Source of the DNA: Saccharopolyspora rhizosphaerae
GTDB lineage: Bacteria; Actinomycetota; Actinomycetes; Mycobacteriales; Pseudonocardiaceae
DNA: 64,000 nt
Assembly (NCBI RefSeq): GCF_003931915.1
Contig: NZ_RSAA01000010.1
Coordinates: 62,001-126,000, forward strand
Direction: 5' to 3'
The first letter of the stretch is position 1, and every line of letters starts with the position of its first letter. The notes under the pieces were generated by a model. The model was not told where the DNA came from and ran no database searches. It saw only the letters and a program-made list of their open reading frames with translations. Both the position numbers and the translations under genes were made by a program. Of the stretch, positions 8,882 through 16,139 are shown in pieces.

Positions 8882-9717
8882 GCCGGTCCTCCTCGGTAGA
8901 GGTGGATGGCGGTGTCCTCGCCGCTGAGCCAGAAGAACGGGTAGGGCTCGGCCGACAGCGCCGTGATCTCCTCGCCGAGCATCTCGCGGAAGACGGCACT
9001 TCCGGTCTGGGCGAACACCACCAGGGGCAGGTCCCGCGTTCGGCACACGTCGGCGATCTCGTCGAAGGTGCCGTTCCCCAGCACCATTCCCGACGCCAGC
9101 ACCGCGTCGGCGCCGTCGATCGCCTGCTGGTGATCGGTCAGGACGGTCTCGCCCCACTCGGTGAGGCCGCCTTTGAGGTCGCACGGCGCGCAACTGCTCC
9201 CGCGTTCGCGCAACGCCGCCAGCAGCGAGTTGACGACGCCGATCACCGCGACCCGACCTCCCGGGGGCACCAGCACGAGATCCGCCACGGCGCGCGCCCG
9301 CGCCAGCGACTTCTCCAACGACGTGCCCGCAGGCACCCGCACCGTGGACGAGCGCGGGTGGCCCGCGTGCGGCGCCGAGTCCGCCAGGTACGCGTCCAGC
9401 ACCGCCACGCGCACGGCGGCAGAGGGGTGTTCGAGCAGGGCCGCGACGTCGCCGCCGACGATCTCACGCACGAGCTCGTCGTCCAGCTCGCCGGGCTCCG
9501 CGGCGCAGGAACCCACCGCCGAACCCACTCGCACGCTCAAGACCGTGTTCACGTAGCCGTTGCGGCGGCTGGAGTGCCGTGCCGCTTGGACCGTCAGGAA
9601 GGCCACCGCGACCTGCGCACCGGTGAAGGAATCTTCCTTCGCACGGCGCAGTTCGGTGGTCACCCGTTCCAGCGCCGGGAGCGCGCGCTGGCGCGGGTGA
9701 GGGGAGCTCACAGGCAC
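8878..9717 (-). CDS. DUF4213/DUF364 putative heavy-metal chelation protein
   Basis: This protein of about 279 residues matches the two-domain family PF13938 plus PF04016: an N-terminal enolase-N-like part with NGYVNTVLSVRVGSAVG, then a Rossmann-like part with VLVPPGGRVAVIGVVNSLL and a late GSAVFREML. A crystal structure of the family led to the proposal of a role in heavy-metal chelation, but no reaction is established. First gene of the operon after the cobalamin riboswitch. The start is uncertain: GTG codons at 9729, 9717 and 9711 are in frame; GGAGAGAACT precedes 9717, so I chose it. The GTGA overlap with the PLP enzyme implies coupled translation and a joint function. Confidence 0.85.
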   Translation of the reverse strand: MPVSSPHPRQRALPALERVTTELRRAKEDSFTGAQVAVAFLTVQAARHSSRRNGYVNTVLSVRVGSAVGSCAAEPGELDDELVREIVGGDVAALLEHPSAAVRVAVLDAYLADSAPHAGHPRSSTVRVPAGTSLEKSLARARAVADLVLVPPGGRVAVIGVVNSLLAALRERGSSCAPCDLKGGLTEWGETVLTDHQQAIDGADAVLASGMVLGNGTFDEIADVCRTRDLPLVVFAQTGSAVFREMLGEEITALSAEPYPFFWLSGEDTAIHLYRGGPA

Positions 9718-9762
9718 AGTTCTCTCCACATCGCAAGGGGAATGACCGGGAACGAGTTCGGT

Positions 9763-9840
9763 CTACGCGATGTGGACTGCGGCACGGGGGGACTTCGACA
9801 GCGCCGTTCTCGGCACGCCGACACACTGATCCGGGTGCAC
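9763..9840 (-). CDS. 25-codon upstream ORF after the cobalamin riboswitch
   Basis: Reading the operon leader, a GTG at 9840 is preceded by an almost perfect ribosome site, GGAGGAGGTGACCG (spacing about 7), and opens 25 codons ending in TAG at 9763. The codons include HPDQC near the start. The ribosome site is much stronger than that of the first operon gene, which begins 34-46 bases later. A GC hairpin (9854-9858 with 9867-9871) abuts the ribosome site. uORFs behind B12 riboswitches have been reported in mycobacteria, so this may be the element the switch controls, with coupling to the downstream gene. Whether the peptide is made is unknown. Confidence 0.5.
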   Translation of the reverse strand: MHPDQCVGVPRTALSKSPRAAVHIA

Positions 9841-9881
9841 CGGTCACCTCCTCCGGGGCTCCGCGACCCCGTACGAATCGG

Positions 9882-10029
9882 CGTGACGACGCGAGTCTCC
9901 TGACTCGTGGATCGACGCCGCCTTCAGCCTTCCCACCGGGAACCCGGCAGTGGCTCGAACGAAGGCGGCTCCTCACTCACAGTGGCGGGACCGTGCCGGA
10001 TTTTCACCGGCTTCCTGCACGACGTCACG
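9882..10029 (-). promoter_or_regulatory. Cobalamin (adenosylcobalamin-type) riboswitch
   Basis: Read on the minus strand, this segment carries the conserved core of RF00174 in order: P1 strand CGTGACG (10029-10023), GCCGGTGAAAATCCGGC (10011-9995), CCCGCCACTGTGA (9989-9977), GCCACTG, GGTGGGAAGGC, the B12 box GAGTCAGGAGACTCG (9906-9892), and the closing CGTCACG (9888-9882). Bound cobalamin normally turns such operons off. It precedes the uORF and the DUF364-PLP enzyme-MFS-ABC operon, showing that the whole set responds to B12 status. The likely output is translational, since a uORF ribosome site rather than a U-run follows. Confidence 0.96.
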
Positions 10030-10043
10030 TGGTTGCGCGGATC

Positions 10044-10073
10044 AACATCGCAGCACGAGCCACAGCGGGTCAA
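10044..10073 (-). promoter_or_regulatory. Candidate promoter of the B12-controlled operon
   Basis: On the minus strand TTGACC (10073-10068) and GATGTT (10049-10044) are separated by 18 bases, fitting a housekeeping sigma promoter. Transcription would begin a few bases before the first helix of the riboswitch, as expected for a leader RNA. Only the -35 hexamer is a good match. Confidence 0.4.
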
Positions 10074-10145
10074 TCGCCTAGTGATATCTATTGCACAGAA
10101 GTCGCAACAATGAGCGGCTGTTCATCTGATCATGTGGAGGTGAGG

Positions 10146-10703
10146 ATGCTCGACGGGCAGCATTGCGAGATCGGGAACTACCAGGTCAGGCGTGCCCGCC
10201 TGGACGACGTCGAGAAGGCCCGGACGCTGATGTTCGACACCTTCTACCGGGTCATGGGCCACGGGTACGTCCCCGCGTGGCACGCCGATGTGATCGATCT
10301 CGAGCGCACCTACTTCACCACCCCCGGCCAGGCGCTGTTCGTCGCGGCGCTCGACGACGAGGTGGTCGGGACCACCGCCGTCCGCGCCAGCGGACCCCAG
10401 AGCCCGCCGCACCCGGAGTGGATCGCCGAGCGGTACGGGAGACCCGGCACCGCACAGATCTTCCGCACCTACGTCAACGCCGGGCATCGGCGGAACGGCC
10501 TGGCACGCGCGCTCGTCAACCGGTCCTGCGAGTTCATCGGCGAGACCGGGTGCTACGACACGATCTACCTGCACACCAACCCGGCGGTCGAAGGCGCGGA
10601 GCCGTTCTGGCGCAGCGTGGCCGAGGAGGTCTACGACGCTCGAGCCGACGGCTCCTACAGCCCTGCGATCCACTTCGAGATCCCAGTCCCGCGAGCAGCC
10701 TGA
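10146..10703 (+). CDS. GNAT-family N-acetyltransferase
   Basis: A 185-residue GCN5-related acetyltransferase. The acetyl-CoA binding motif A is seen at RRNGLARALV (115-124), preceded by the beta-strand FRTYVNAGH. The start is set at 10146 because GGAGGTGAGG sits directly before this ATG; the open frame continues further upstream but without a comparable site. The gene diverges from the B12-riboswitch operon, with 428 bases between the two coding starts. It could acetylate an amine of the operon's product or act in unrelated detoxification; the riboswitch faces away from it, so it is not controlled by that RNA. Confidence 0.8.
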   Translation: MLDGQHCEIGNYQVRRARLDDVEKARTLMFDTFYRVMGHGYVPAWHADVIDLERTYFTTPGQALFVAALDDEVVGTTAVRASGPQSPPHPEWIAERYGRPGTAQIFRTYVNAGHRRNGLARALVNRSCEFIGETGCYDTIYLHTNPAVEGAEPFWRSVAEEVYDARADGSYSPAIHFEIPVPRAA

Positions 10704-11349
10704 CCCGCACGAGGCGAAGCGGGTGGGCACACCGTGGATGTCGCGATCTCCCGCCTTGGCAGCGCCTCTCGGGCTCCCGGTGGTGACACCGCTGCGAGTG
10801 AGGACGCTCTCGCACCCTCCGAGGCCACGTGTGTTGGTGGCAGCAGCTGCGACCGTCCGGGCCAACCGCCCCGCAGCGGGAACGAGCACCCGCGAATCCG
10901 GGAACCTCCAGTCACGCCGGAGCAGGTAGCCCGCTGATCTCCCCGGCTCGCGCCCCGTGGCTGGAGGAAGGATCAAGACCGACCCTGCCGGCGGAACCGG
11001 AGCGGGCCGGTGAGTGGTGCCGGGCCCGGGTCTTTCCGGGCACGGCACCTCCCGCTCGCTCCGACGGCGGGGTGCCGGTGCGGTCCGCCGGCGGGCACGC
11101 CCCGCAGGCCCTGGTGCAGGCGGGGTGCGCGTGACGGGGTGGACGCGTTCACGTTCCGCTTCCACCGATCGGGTGCACGACCTGCACAGATGCTGTAGAA
11201 AATGGGCACTCACCCTGGGCCGGTCCTCTTGGCACCCGAGGATCGAGCACCGCTCGTCCGGCTCGACAACGGGTGGGGCGCAGCGGCAACACCGAGCCGC
11301 CCCTCCGCAGTGGAGGGACTCGCCGGCCCGACTTCAGCAGAGGAGGGAC
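10704..11349. other. Intergenic region without a supported gene
   Basis: About 650 bases between the GNAT gene and the next small protein. Open frames exist on both strands, but none has a good ribosome site or recognisable protein character. No tRNA, riboswitch core or clear terminator hairpin was identified. Confidence 0.5.
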
Positions 11350-11712
11350 ATGGCCCAACATCCCCTCGAAGACATGTACGCCGCCCGGGACGCCCTCGAC
11401 CGCGCCGCGAGGAACTGCGCCCGCACCGATCTCACCCAGCTGGACTGGCCCCCGTACGGCGCGGCGATGCTCGGCGTGCTGGGGTCGCTGCACCACCTCG
11501 CCGACGCGTTGACCCACCAGCTCAACCAGGTGGACCGGGACGCCCTGTACCGGCAAGCACTGCGCGACCACCCCCACGAAGCCCTGGACCGCGCGATCGA
11601 CGACCTCGAGGGCGTGACCACGGTCCTCGCCTCAGCGATGCGGCACGCGGGTGAGTACTGGGAGGAGACGCAGCACATCCACGAGGACACCACCTCCCGC
11701 GAGCAGGACTGA
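11350..11712 (+). CDS. Hypothetical helical protein
   Basis: A 120-residue soluble protein starting at an ATG with an excellent site, AGGAGGGAC. It is rich in Ala, Leu, Asp and His, predicted all-helical, with no signal peptide or known motif. The acidic and His-containing C-terminus (HIHEDTTSREQ) is notable but not diagnostic. No neighbour within 600 bases suggests a function. Confidence 0.7.
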   Translation: MAQHPLEDMYAARDALDRAARNCARTDLTQLDWPPYGAAMLGVLGSLHHLADALTHQLNQVDRDALYRQALRDHPHEALDRAIDDLEGVTTVLASAMRHAGEYWEETQHIHEDTTSREQD

Positions 11713-12340
11713 CGTCACCGCGGGGTCAGGCTCGGCCCGCCGCAACGCGCGAGATCCCCCGCGGCGGCGGGGTCGCCACTCGTCCGCGCCTGACCCCCTC
11801 CGCGGACGCAGGTCACGGGCCGGGACGAGAGGGGTGCGAACACCCACCCCGGCGGAGGTGGGGCGTCTCCCGCGTGGCGGGCGATCACGTCGAACAGCTG
11901 CTCGACCTCGGCGCGAAGCACCGGCGACGCTGCGAGTCTTCTCAGCGGTGGAAGGAGGACGAGTTCGCCCTCGGACGAAGTGGCGCCATCACGACCGGGA
12001 GGAGAACACACCCCCCGTAGTTCGCACGCGAGTTGAGCAACCGGTTCAGGGCAGTGACAGCGCCGAACCCACCCCCGCACGGGGTTTTCCGCGAAGAACA
12101 GATCTCGACGGCGGAACACTCCGGACTCCTCTTCCCCGCCACCCGGGTCCGGCTCGCCGTGCGCGCACCACACCACACCGCAGACCGACCTCCACACCAC
12201 TGCGACCTCGGAAGATGGGTGCACACCCCGATGGCAGAAAAGACCGTTGTGTCCGATCCTGGGCTCGAACCCTTCGTCGACAGGCTGGACCAGCCTCGAT
12301 GATCGGCAGCGGTGTTCATCGTCGGCAGGAAGGAGCCGTC
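11713..12340. other. Intergenic region, no supported gene
   Basis: About 630 bases. Apart from the inverted repeat near its left end, I see no structure. A minus-strand open frame (about 12224-11715) lacks a ribosome site and looks like chance. Confidence 0.45.
11722..11797. repeat. Long-loop inverted repeat
   Basis: GGGGTCAGGC (11722-11731) is exactly complementary to GCCTGACCCC (11788-11797), with further partial pairing outside the arms and a 56-base GC-rich loop. It begins 10 bases after the stop of the preceding gene and may act in 3' processing or termination; there is no U-run. Confidence 0.35.
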
Positions 12341-12598
12341 ATGGAGCGCCACACCCATCAACGAGGAACCGGTGCTGACTTCGCCACCGGACGAGGAAGG
12401 CACGCGAACTCCGGCGGCGGAGGGGTGCGAGGCGCCGATTGGGCCGTCATCGTCATCGCGATCGCGGCCGTCCTCGGCGGGCTCGTGCTGGAACAAGGAC
12501 TGATGATCGCAGGCGGAGCCCTCCTCGCCCTCAGCGCGGTGCACCGCCTCGAAGGGCCGAAGACGCCCGGACGAAGGACACGAGCTCGCAAGACGTGA
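12341..12598 (+). CDS. Small membrane protein with basic tail
   Basis: An 85-residue protein starting at an ATG preceded by GGAAGGAGCCGTC. A polar, Gly-rich N-terminus (1-32) leads into hydrophobic WAVIVIAIAAVLGGLVLEQGLMIAGGALLAL (about 33-63), either one long or two short spans, then a basic tail ending RRTRARKT. Function unknown. It lies 119 bases ahead of the ion transporter on the same strand and could be cotranscribed with it. Confidence 0.65.
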   Translation: MERHTHQRGTGADFATGRGRHANSGGGGVRGADWAVIVIAIAAVLGGLVLEQGLMIAGGALLALSAVHRLEGPKTPGRRTRARKT

Positions 12599-12717
12599 CG
12601 TGGAAGGCGGTGCCGACCAGTGGACGGACCTGACACCGGCACCGCCGCCCCTCGCCACCGGTCCGCCACCTCCTCCTGCGCCCACCGTCCTGGTGCGGGC
12701 TCGTCGGCGGAGGGGGC

Positions 12718-14013
12718 GTGACCGTGGTAGTAGCGCTGACCATCGTCACGTTCCTGATCTCGTTCGGCCTGATCGCGACCGAGCGGGTCCACCGGGTCAC
12801 CGCGGCGCTCGGCGGCGTCGCCGTCATGGTCCTGCTCGGTGCCGTGGACGCCCACTCCGCCTTCTTCAGCGAGAAGACAGGGATCGACTGGAACGTCATC
12901 TTCCTGCTGCTCGGGATGATGATCACCGTCAGCGTCCTGAAGCACACGGGCGTGTTCGACTACCTCGCCATCTGGGCGGCGCAGCGCAGCCGGGGCAAGT
13001 CGTTCCGGTTGATGGTCATCCTCGTGCTGCTGACCGCCGTCGTCTCCGCGTTCCTCGACAGCGTCACGGTCATGCTCCTCATCGCGCCGGTGACGCTCGC
13101 CGTCTGCCAACGGCTCCGGCTCCCCGTGGTGCCGTTCCTGATCGCCGAGGTCCTCGCGGCCAACATCGGCGGCACCGCGACCCTGATCGGGGACCCGCCC
13201 AACATCATGATCGGCAGCAGGGCGGGGCTGACGTTCACCGACTTCCTGTTCAACCTCGCGCCGATCACGGTCGGCTTGCTCGTGGTGTTCATCGGCCTGT
13301 GCCGCGTGCTGTTCCGGGAAGCCTTCCTCGACGCCGAGGAGCACATGACCGAGATCATGCAGCTCAACGGCAACGAGAGCATCCGCGACCACCGCCTCCT
13401 GCGACGGTGCCTGGTCGTCGTCTGCGCCGTCGTGCTCGCCTTCGTGCTGCACGGCCCCATCGGCATCGACCCCGCCTTCGTGGGTCTGCTCGGAGCCGGC
13501 CTCATGGTGCTCGTCTCGCGCACCACCGCGCCCGAGTTCCTCCAGGAGGTCGACTGGTCGACCCTGGTGTTCTTCATGGGGCTGTTCGTCATGGTCGGTG
13601 GTCTGGTCAACGTCGGCGTGATCGACACGCTCGGCCGCGCGGCGATCGGCCTGGTCGGCGACGACTACCTGGTGGCCGCCACCGGTCTGCTGGTCGGGTC
13701 CGCCGTGATCGGCGGCATGATCGACACGATCCCGTTCGTGGCCACCACGATCCCCATCGTCGAAGAGCTCGTGGCCACCGTGCCCGACCCGGAGGCCAGC
13801 CAAGCGCTGTGGTGGTCGCTGGCCCTCGGCGCGGACCTCGGCGGCAACACCACGGCGATCGGGGCCAGCGCCAACGTCGTGGCCATCGGCTGGGCCGCCC
13901 GCAACGGCTACACGATCAGCTTCTGGCAGTTCACCCAGTACGGCCTCGTCGTCACCGCGGTGACCATCGCCCTGTCCACCCTCTACGTGTGGCTGCGGTA
14001 CTTCGCGTTCTGA
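12718..14013 (+). CDS. ArsB/NhaD-type ion transporter (IT superfamily)
   Basis: A 431-residue membrane protein with about eleven hydrophobic spans, matching the ArsB/NhaD/SLC13 group. Typical elements are IGGTATLIGDPPNIMIGS (about 154-171) and, in the second half, GGNTTAIGASANVVA (about 379-393): the inverted-repeat hairpins with the substrate-binding Gly/Asn-rich loops. Members move arsenite, Na+/H+ or dicarboxylates; the residues visible here do not decide. The GTG start follows GGAGGGGGC closely. The next gene, an OsmC-like peroxidase, begins 113 bases downstream. Confidence 0.85.
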   Translation: MTVVVALTIVTFLISFGLIATERVHRVTAALGGVAVMVLLGAVDAHSAFFSEKTGIDWNVIFLLLGMMITVSVLKHTGVFDYLAIWAAQRSRGKSFRLMVILVLLTAVVSAFLDSVTVMLLIAPVTLAVCQRLRLPVVPFLIAEVLAANIGGTATLIGDPPNIMIGSRAGLTFTDFLFNLAPITVGLLVVFIGLCRVLFREAFLDAEEHMTEIMQLNGNESIRDHRLLRRCLVVVCAVVLAFVLHGPIGIDPAFVGLLGAGLMVLVSRTTAPEFLQEVDWSTLVFFMGLFVMVGGLVNVGVIDTLGRAAIGLVGDDYLVAATGLLVGSAVIGGMIDTIPFVATTIPIVEELVATVPDPEASQALWWSLALGADLGGNTTAIGASANVVAIGWAARNGYTISFWQFTQYGLVVTAVTIALSTLYVWLRYFAF

Positions 14014-14126
14014 GGGGCCGCGCCCACGGCCCGCGCCCTCGGCGTGCGGACGGTCGAGCGCGGTCCGATGCTGGAGGGCGCTCGCCGCTCGGCGCGTGCC
14101 CACCGTTCGACCAGGGAGGAAACCGC

Positions 14127-14555
14127 ATGACCACGACGCGCACCGCACACACCACCTGGGAGGGGAACCTGCTGCAGGGAACCGGCACGGTGTCCCTGGA
14201 CTCCTCCGAGGTCGGGCAGTACCCGGTGTCCTGGCCGTCCCGAGCGGAGGAGCCGAACGGCAAGACCAGTCCCGAGGAACTCATCGCGGCCGCGCACTCC
14301 AGCTGCTACTCCATGGCGCTCTCCAACGGCCTCAACCAGGCCGGCACGCCACCCACCAAGCTCCTCACCCGCGCGGAGGTCACCTTCAAGCCGGGAGAGG
14401 GCATCACCGGCATCCACCTCTCGGTGCAGGGCGACGTGCCCGGTGCCGACGAGGAGTCCTTCCGCAAGGCCGCGGAGGAGGCCAAGGCCAACTGCCCGGT
14501 GAGCCAGGCGCTGTCCGGGACGACCATCTCGCTCTCGGCGTCACTCGGGTCGTGA
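14127..14555 (+). CDS. OsmC/Ohr-family peroxidase
   Basis: This 142-residue protein belongs to the OsmC family of thiol peroxidases that reduce organic hydroperoxides. The two redox cysteines are seen as C60 in AAHSSCYSMAL and C123 in ANCPVSQAL, at the expected spacing, and the length is normal. The ATG is preceded by GGGAGGAAACCGC. Likely regulated with stress genes, but no operator was identified. Confidence 0.92.
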   Translation: MTTTRTAHTTWEGNLLQGTGTVSLDSSEVGQYPVSWPSRAEEPNGKTSPEELIAAAHSSCYSMALSNGLNQAGTPPTKLLTRAEVTFKPGEGITGIHLSVQGDVPGADEESFRKAAEEAKANCPVSQALSGTTISLSASLGS

Positions 14556-15435
14556 CGCCCAGCCGCGCAGCCCGCGACCACCTCGCGCCCTCGACGCATG
14601 TCGAGCGCCCCGCGGAGCGGCTCCGCGGAGCACTCGTCCGCGCGCCGACCATGGTTCCCGCGGTCCACCGAGCAACCGCGAACCCGCGCACCTCGAACCC
14701 GCGGTGGTGGCCGCAGGGCTCGGCTTCACCCCCACCCCTCTCCAGGGCAGTGCTGGTTCTGGTGCGGTGCGTGGATGCGGGACGGACAGGTCTCGTTGCT
14801 TCCCACCGAGAACGACATCTCGCGCGACATGTCGTGAGCGGGACGAAGAACATCTCGCGCGTGATGTCGTTCGCCGGCGCAAGGGTCAGCGAACGACGGC
14901 CCGGGATGGGACACCGCGGCGGTGCTCGTGGTTCGCGACGAGGTGCCCGCGTTCGGCCATGCCGTGCCCGGAGACGTGCACCGGCCGCTCCGGCCAAATC
15001 GTGCCGGAGAAGACCCTGACACCCGCCCGACGTAGGAGTCCACCGAGGTGCCGTGCTGGAGCGGTAGCGCGGTCGGTTCCGCTCCTCTCGACCAAGTGGG
15101 CCACTTCCTGGCACAGGGTGGCCACGAAACTCGTTCTGGCTGACGGCTCTCCGGCGCCAGTTCGGTACCCGAGCGCGCGATCTCGGCGAACCTCTCGACC
15201 GTGAACCTCGCCGGTCGACAGCGAGGGACCGTCCGAACCGATGGCCTGGGCGGCACCTCCGAGGCGGACATGGGAGAGCGGGCGTAGGCGTGATGCCTGC
15301 GCCCGCCTCACGGGGTGCGTCGCCAGCGCCCCGTGCGCCCCCCTTGCAGCCGGTCCAGTCGTCCCCTCCGGTCGATCGAACCGGGTTGGTGAGATTACGC
15401 CGTTACTGGCGAGTCACCACTGCGCCGATCGGGTG
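14556..15435. other. Long convergent intergenic region
   Basis: Nearly 900 bases between the OsmC gene and the minus-strand gene ending at 15436. Several overlapping open frames exist; none has a supported start. The only clear structure is the dyad pair at 14808-14872. Confidence 0.5.
14808..14872. repeat. Pair of related dyads with CGCGCG cores
   Basis: Two palindromic units lie about 35 bases apart. The first has ACGACAT and ATGTCGT arms around CTCGCGCGAC; the second repeats ACATCTCGCGCG and ends GATGTCGTTC. The outermost 10-mers GAACGACATC (14810-14819) and GATGTCGTTC (14863-14872) are exact complements. This could be a double operator or a structured RNA. No start codon lies nearby. Confidence 0.5.
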
Positions 15436-15756
15436 TCAGCTGCGCGTGGGGCACGAGGAGTCATCAGCACCGGCCTCCGGGTGCGGGGGCACGTCTGAAC
15501 CGCTCCCCTGCGACCAGGACTTGACGGCCGCGCTGCCGTTCGCCGTGGCGGCGAACTGATCGACGAACATCTGGTGGACCTCGGAGGCCCGTTCTCCCGT
15601 CAGGCAGCGGCGGACCGGCTTCGGCACCCGCGAGCCGGGCTCGGTGATCGTCGTTTCGTACTCGTCCTTGCCGGTGTTCGGGTCCGCCCCGATCCTCATC
15701 GTGGCGAACACCCACACCTCGTCACCGATGGTGACCTCGGTCCGCAGCATGACCAT
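15436..15756 (-). CDS. Hypothetical small protein
   Basis: A 106-residue reading frame beginning MVMLRTEVTIGDEVWVFATM, with beta-strand-like N-terminal half and a polar, low-complexity tail. The start (ATG at 15756, or 15750) has only a weak ribosome site. Amino-acid composition looks like a real protein, but I recognise no family. Possibly an actinobacterial orphan. Confidence 0.5.
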   Translation of the reverse strand: MVMLRTEVTIGDEVWVFATMRIGADPNTGKDEYETTITEPGSRVPKPVRRCLTGERASEVHQMFVDQFAATANGSAAVKSWSQGSGSDVPPHPEAGADDSSCPTRS

Positions 15757-16139
15757 GCGAGCACTCTACGGCTGTTGATCTTGCCGTTCCAGGGCTTTTG
15801 TGCCCTGCGTCCGCCGGCCCGGTGGCTGATCGGCTCGTCGCCCACGGCGGAACGGGCACCTCGGGCACCTCGGTCCGAATTTTGCGCCTCGGATCAAGAA
15901 TGGGGTCGCGATCAGGTATTGGACGGCCATGAAAGGCCGGGCGATGCTGGGGGGCGACCGGTCGCGCTCGACATCACCGCGGCCTGGGGTGGTCCGCCCT
16001 GGCGCACGATCGCGAGGTCCGGGTCATGGCGGGCGCCCAGAGCGACGCGGCCCCTCCACGGTTCCGGAGGGCACGAGGGCGGTCCACGCGCTCAGTCCTC
16101 TCCGGAGCCGGTGGGGGCCGAACCAGAGAAAGGACAGCT
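15757..16139. other. Upstream region of acyl-CoA dehydrogenase gene
   Basis: About 380 bases with no supported gene. It contains relatively AT-rich sequence around 15880-15930, including the motif listed at 15914-15930, which probably belongs to the control region of the gene starting at 16140. Confidence 0.45.
15914..15930 (+). promoter_or_regulatory. Shared motif AGGTATTGGACGG-SCAT (copy 1)
   Basis: AGGTATTGGACGG followed by CCAT. The same 13 bases followed by GCAT occur at 29728-29744 in the LysR/CaiB divergent region, and GTATTGGAG is found on the minus strand at 27762-27754 ahead of the CoA-transferase operon. The match TAT-N9-AT(A/G) is compatible with a LysR-type site, so the regulator at 28771-29685 is the natural candidate. 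Confidence 0.4.

Noticed and set aside
10704-11349. Possible further riboswitch (ydaO-like fragments such as GGGAACC).
   Set aside because: The other conserved blocks of that class are missing and no matching downstream gene exists.
11715-12224. Minus-strand 169-residue open frame in the gap after the small helical protein.
   Set aside because: No ribosome site, Arg/Gly-rich composition and no homology I recognise; likely chance in GC-rich DNA.
14886-15311. Minus-strand open frame with a VHVSGHG segment, reminiscent of the C-terminal part of RNase J.
   Set aside because: Only about seven residues match and the rest has no metallo-beta-lactamase character; no supported start. Too little to call a gene or pseudogene.
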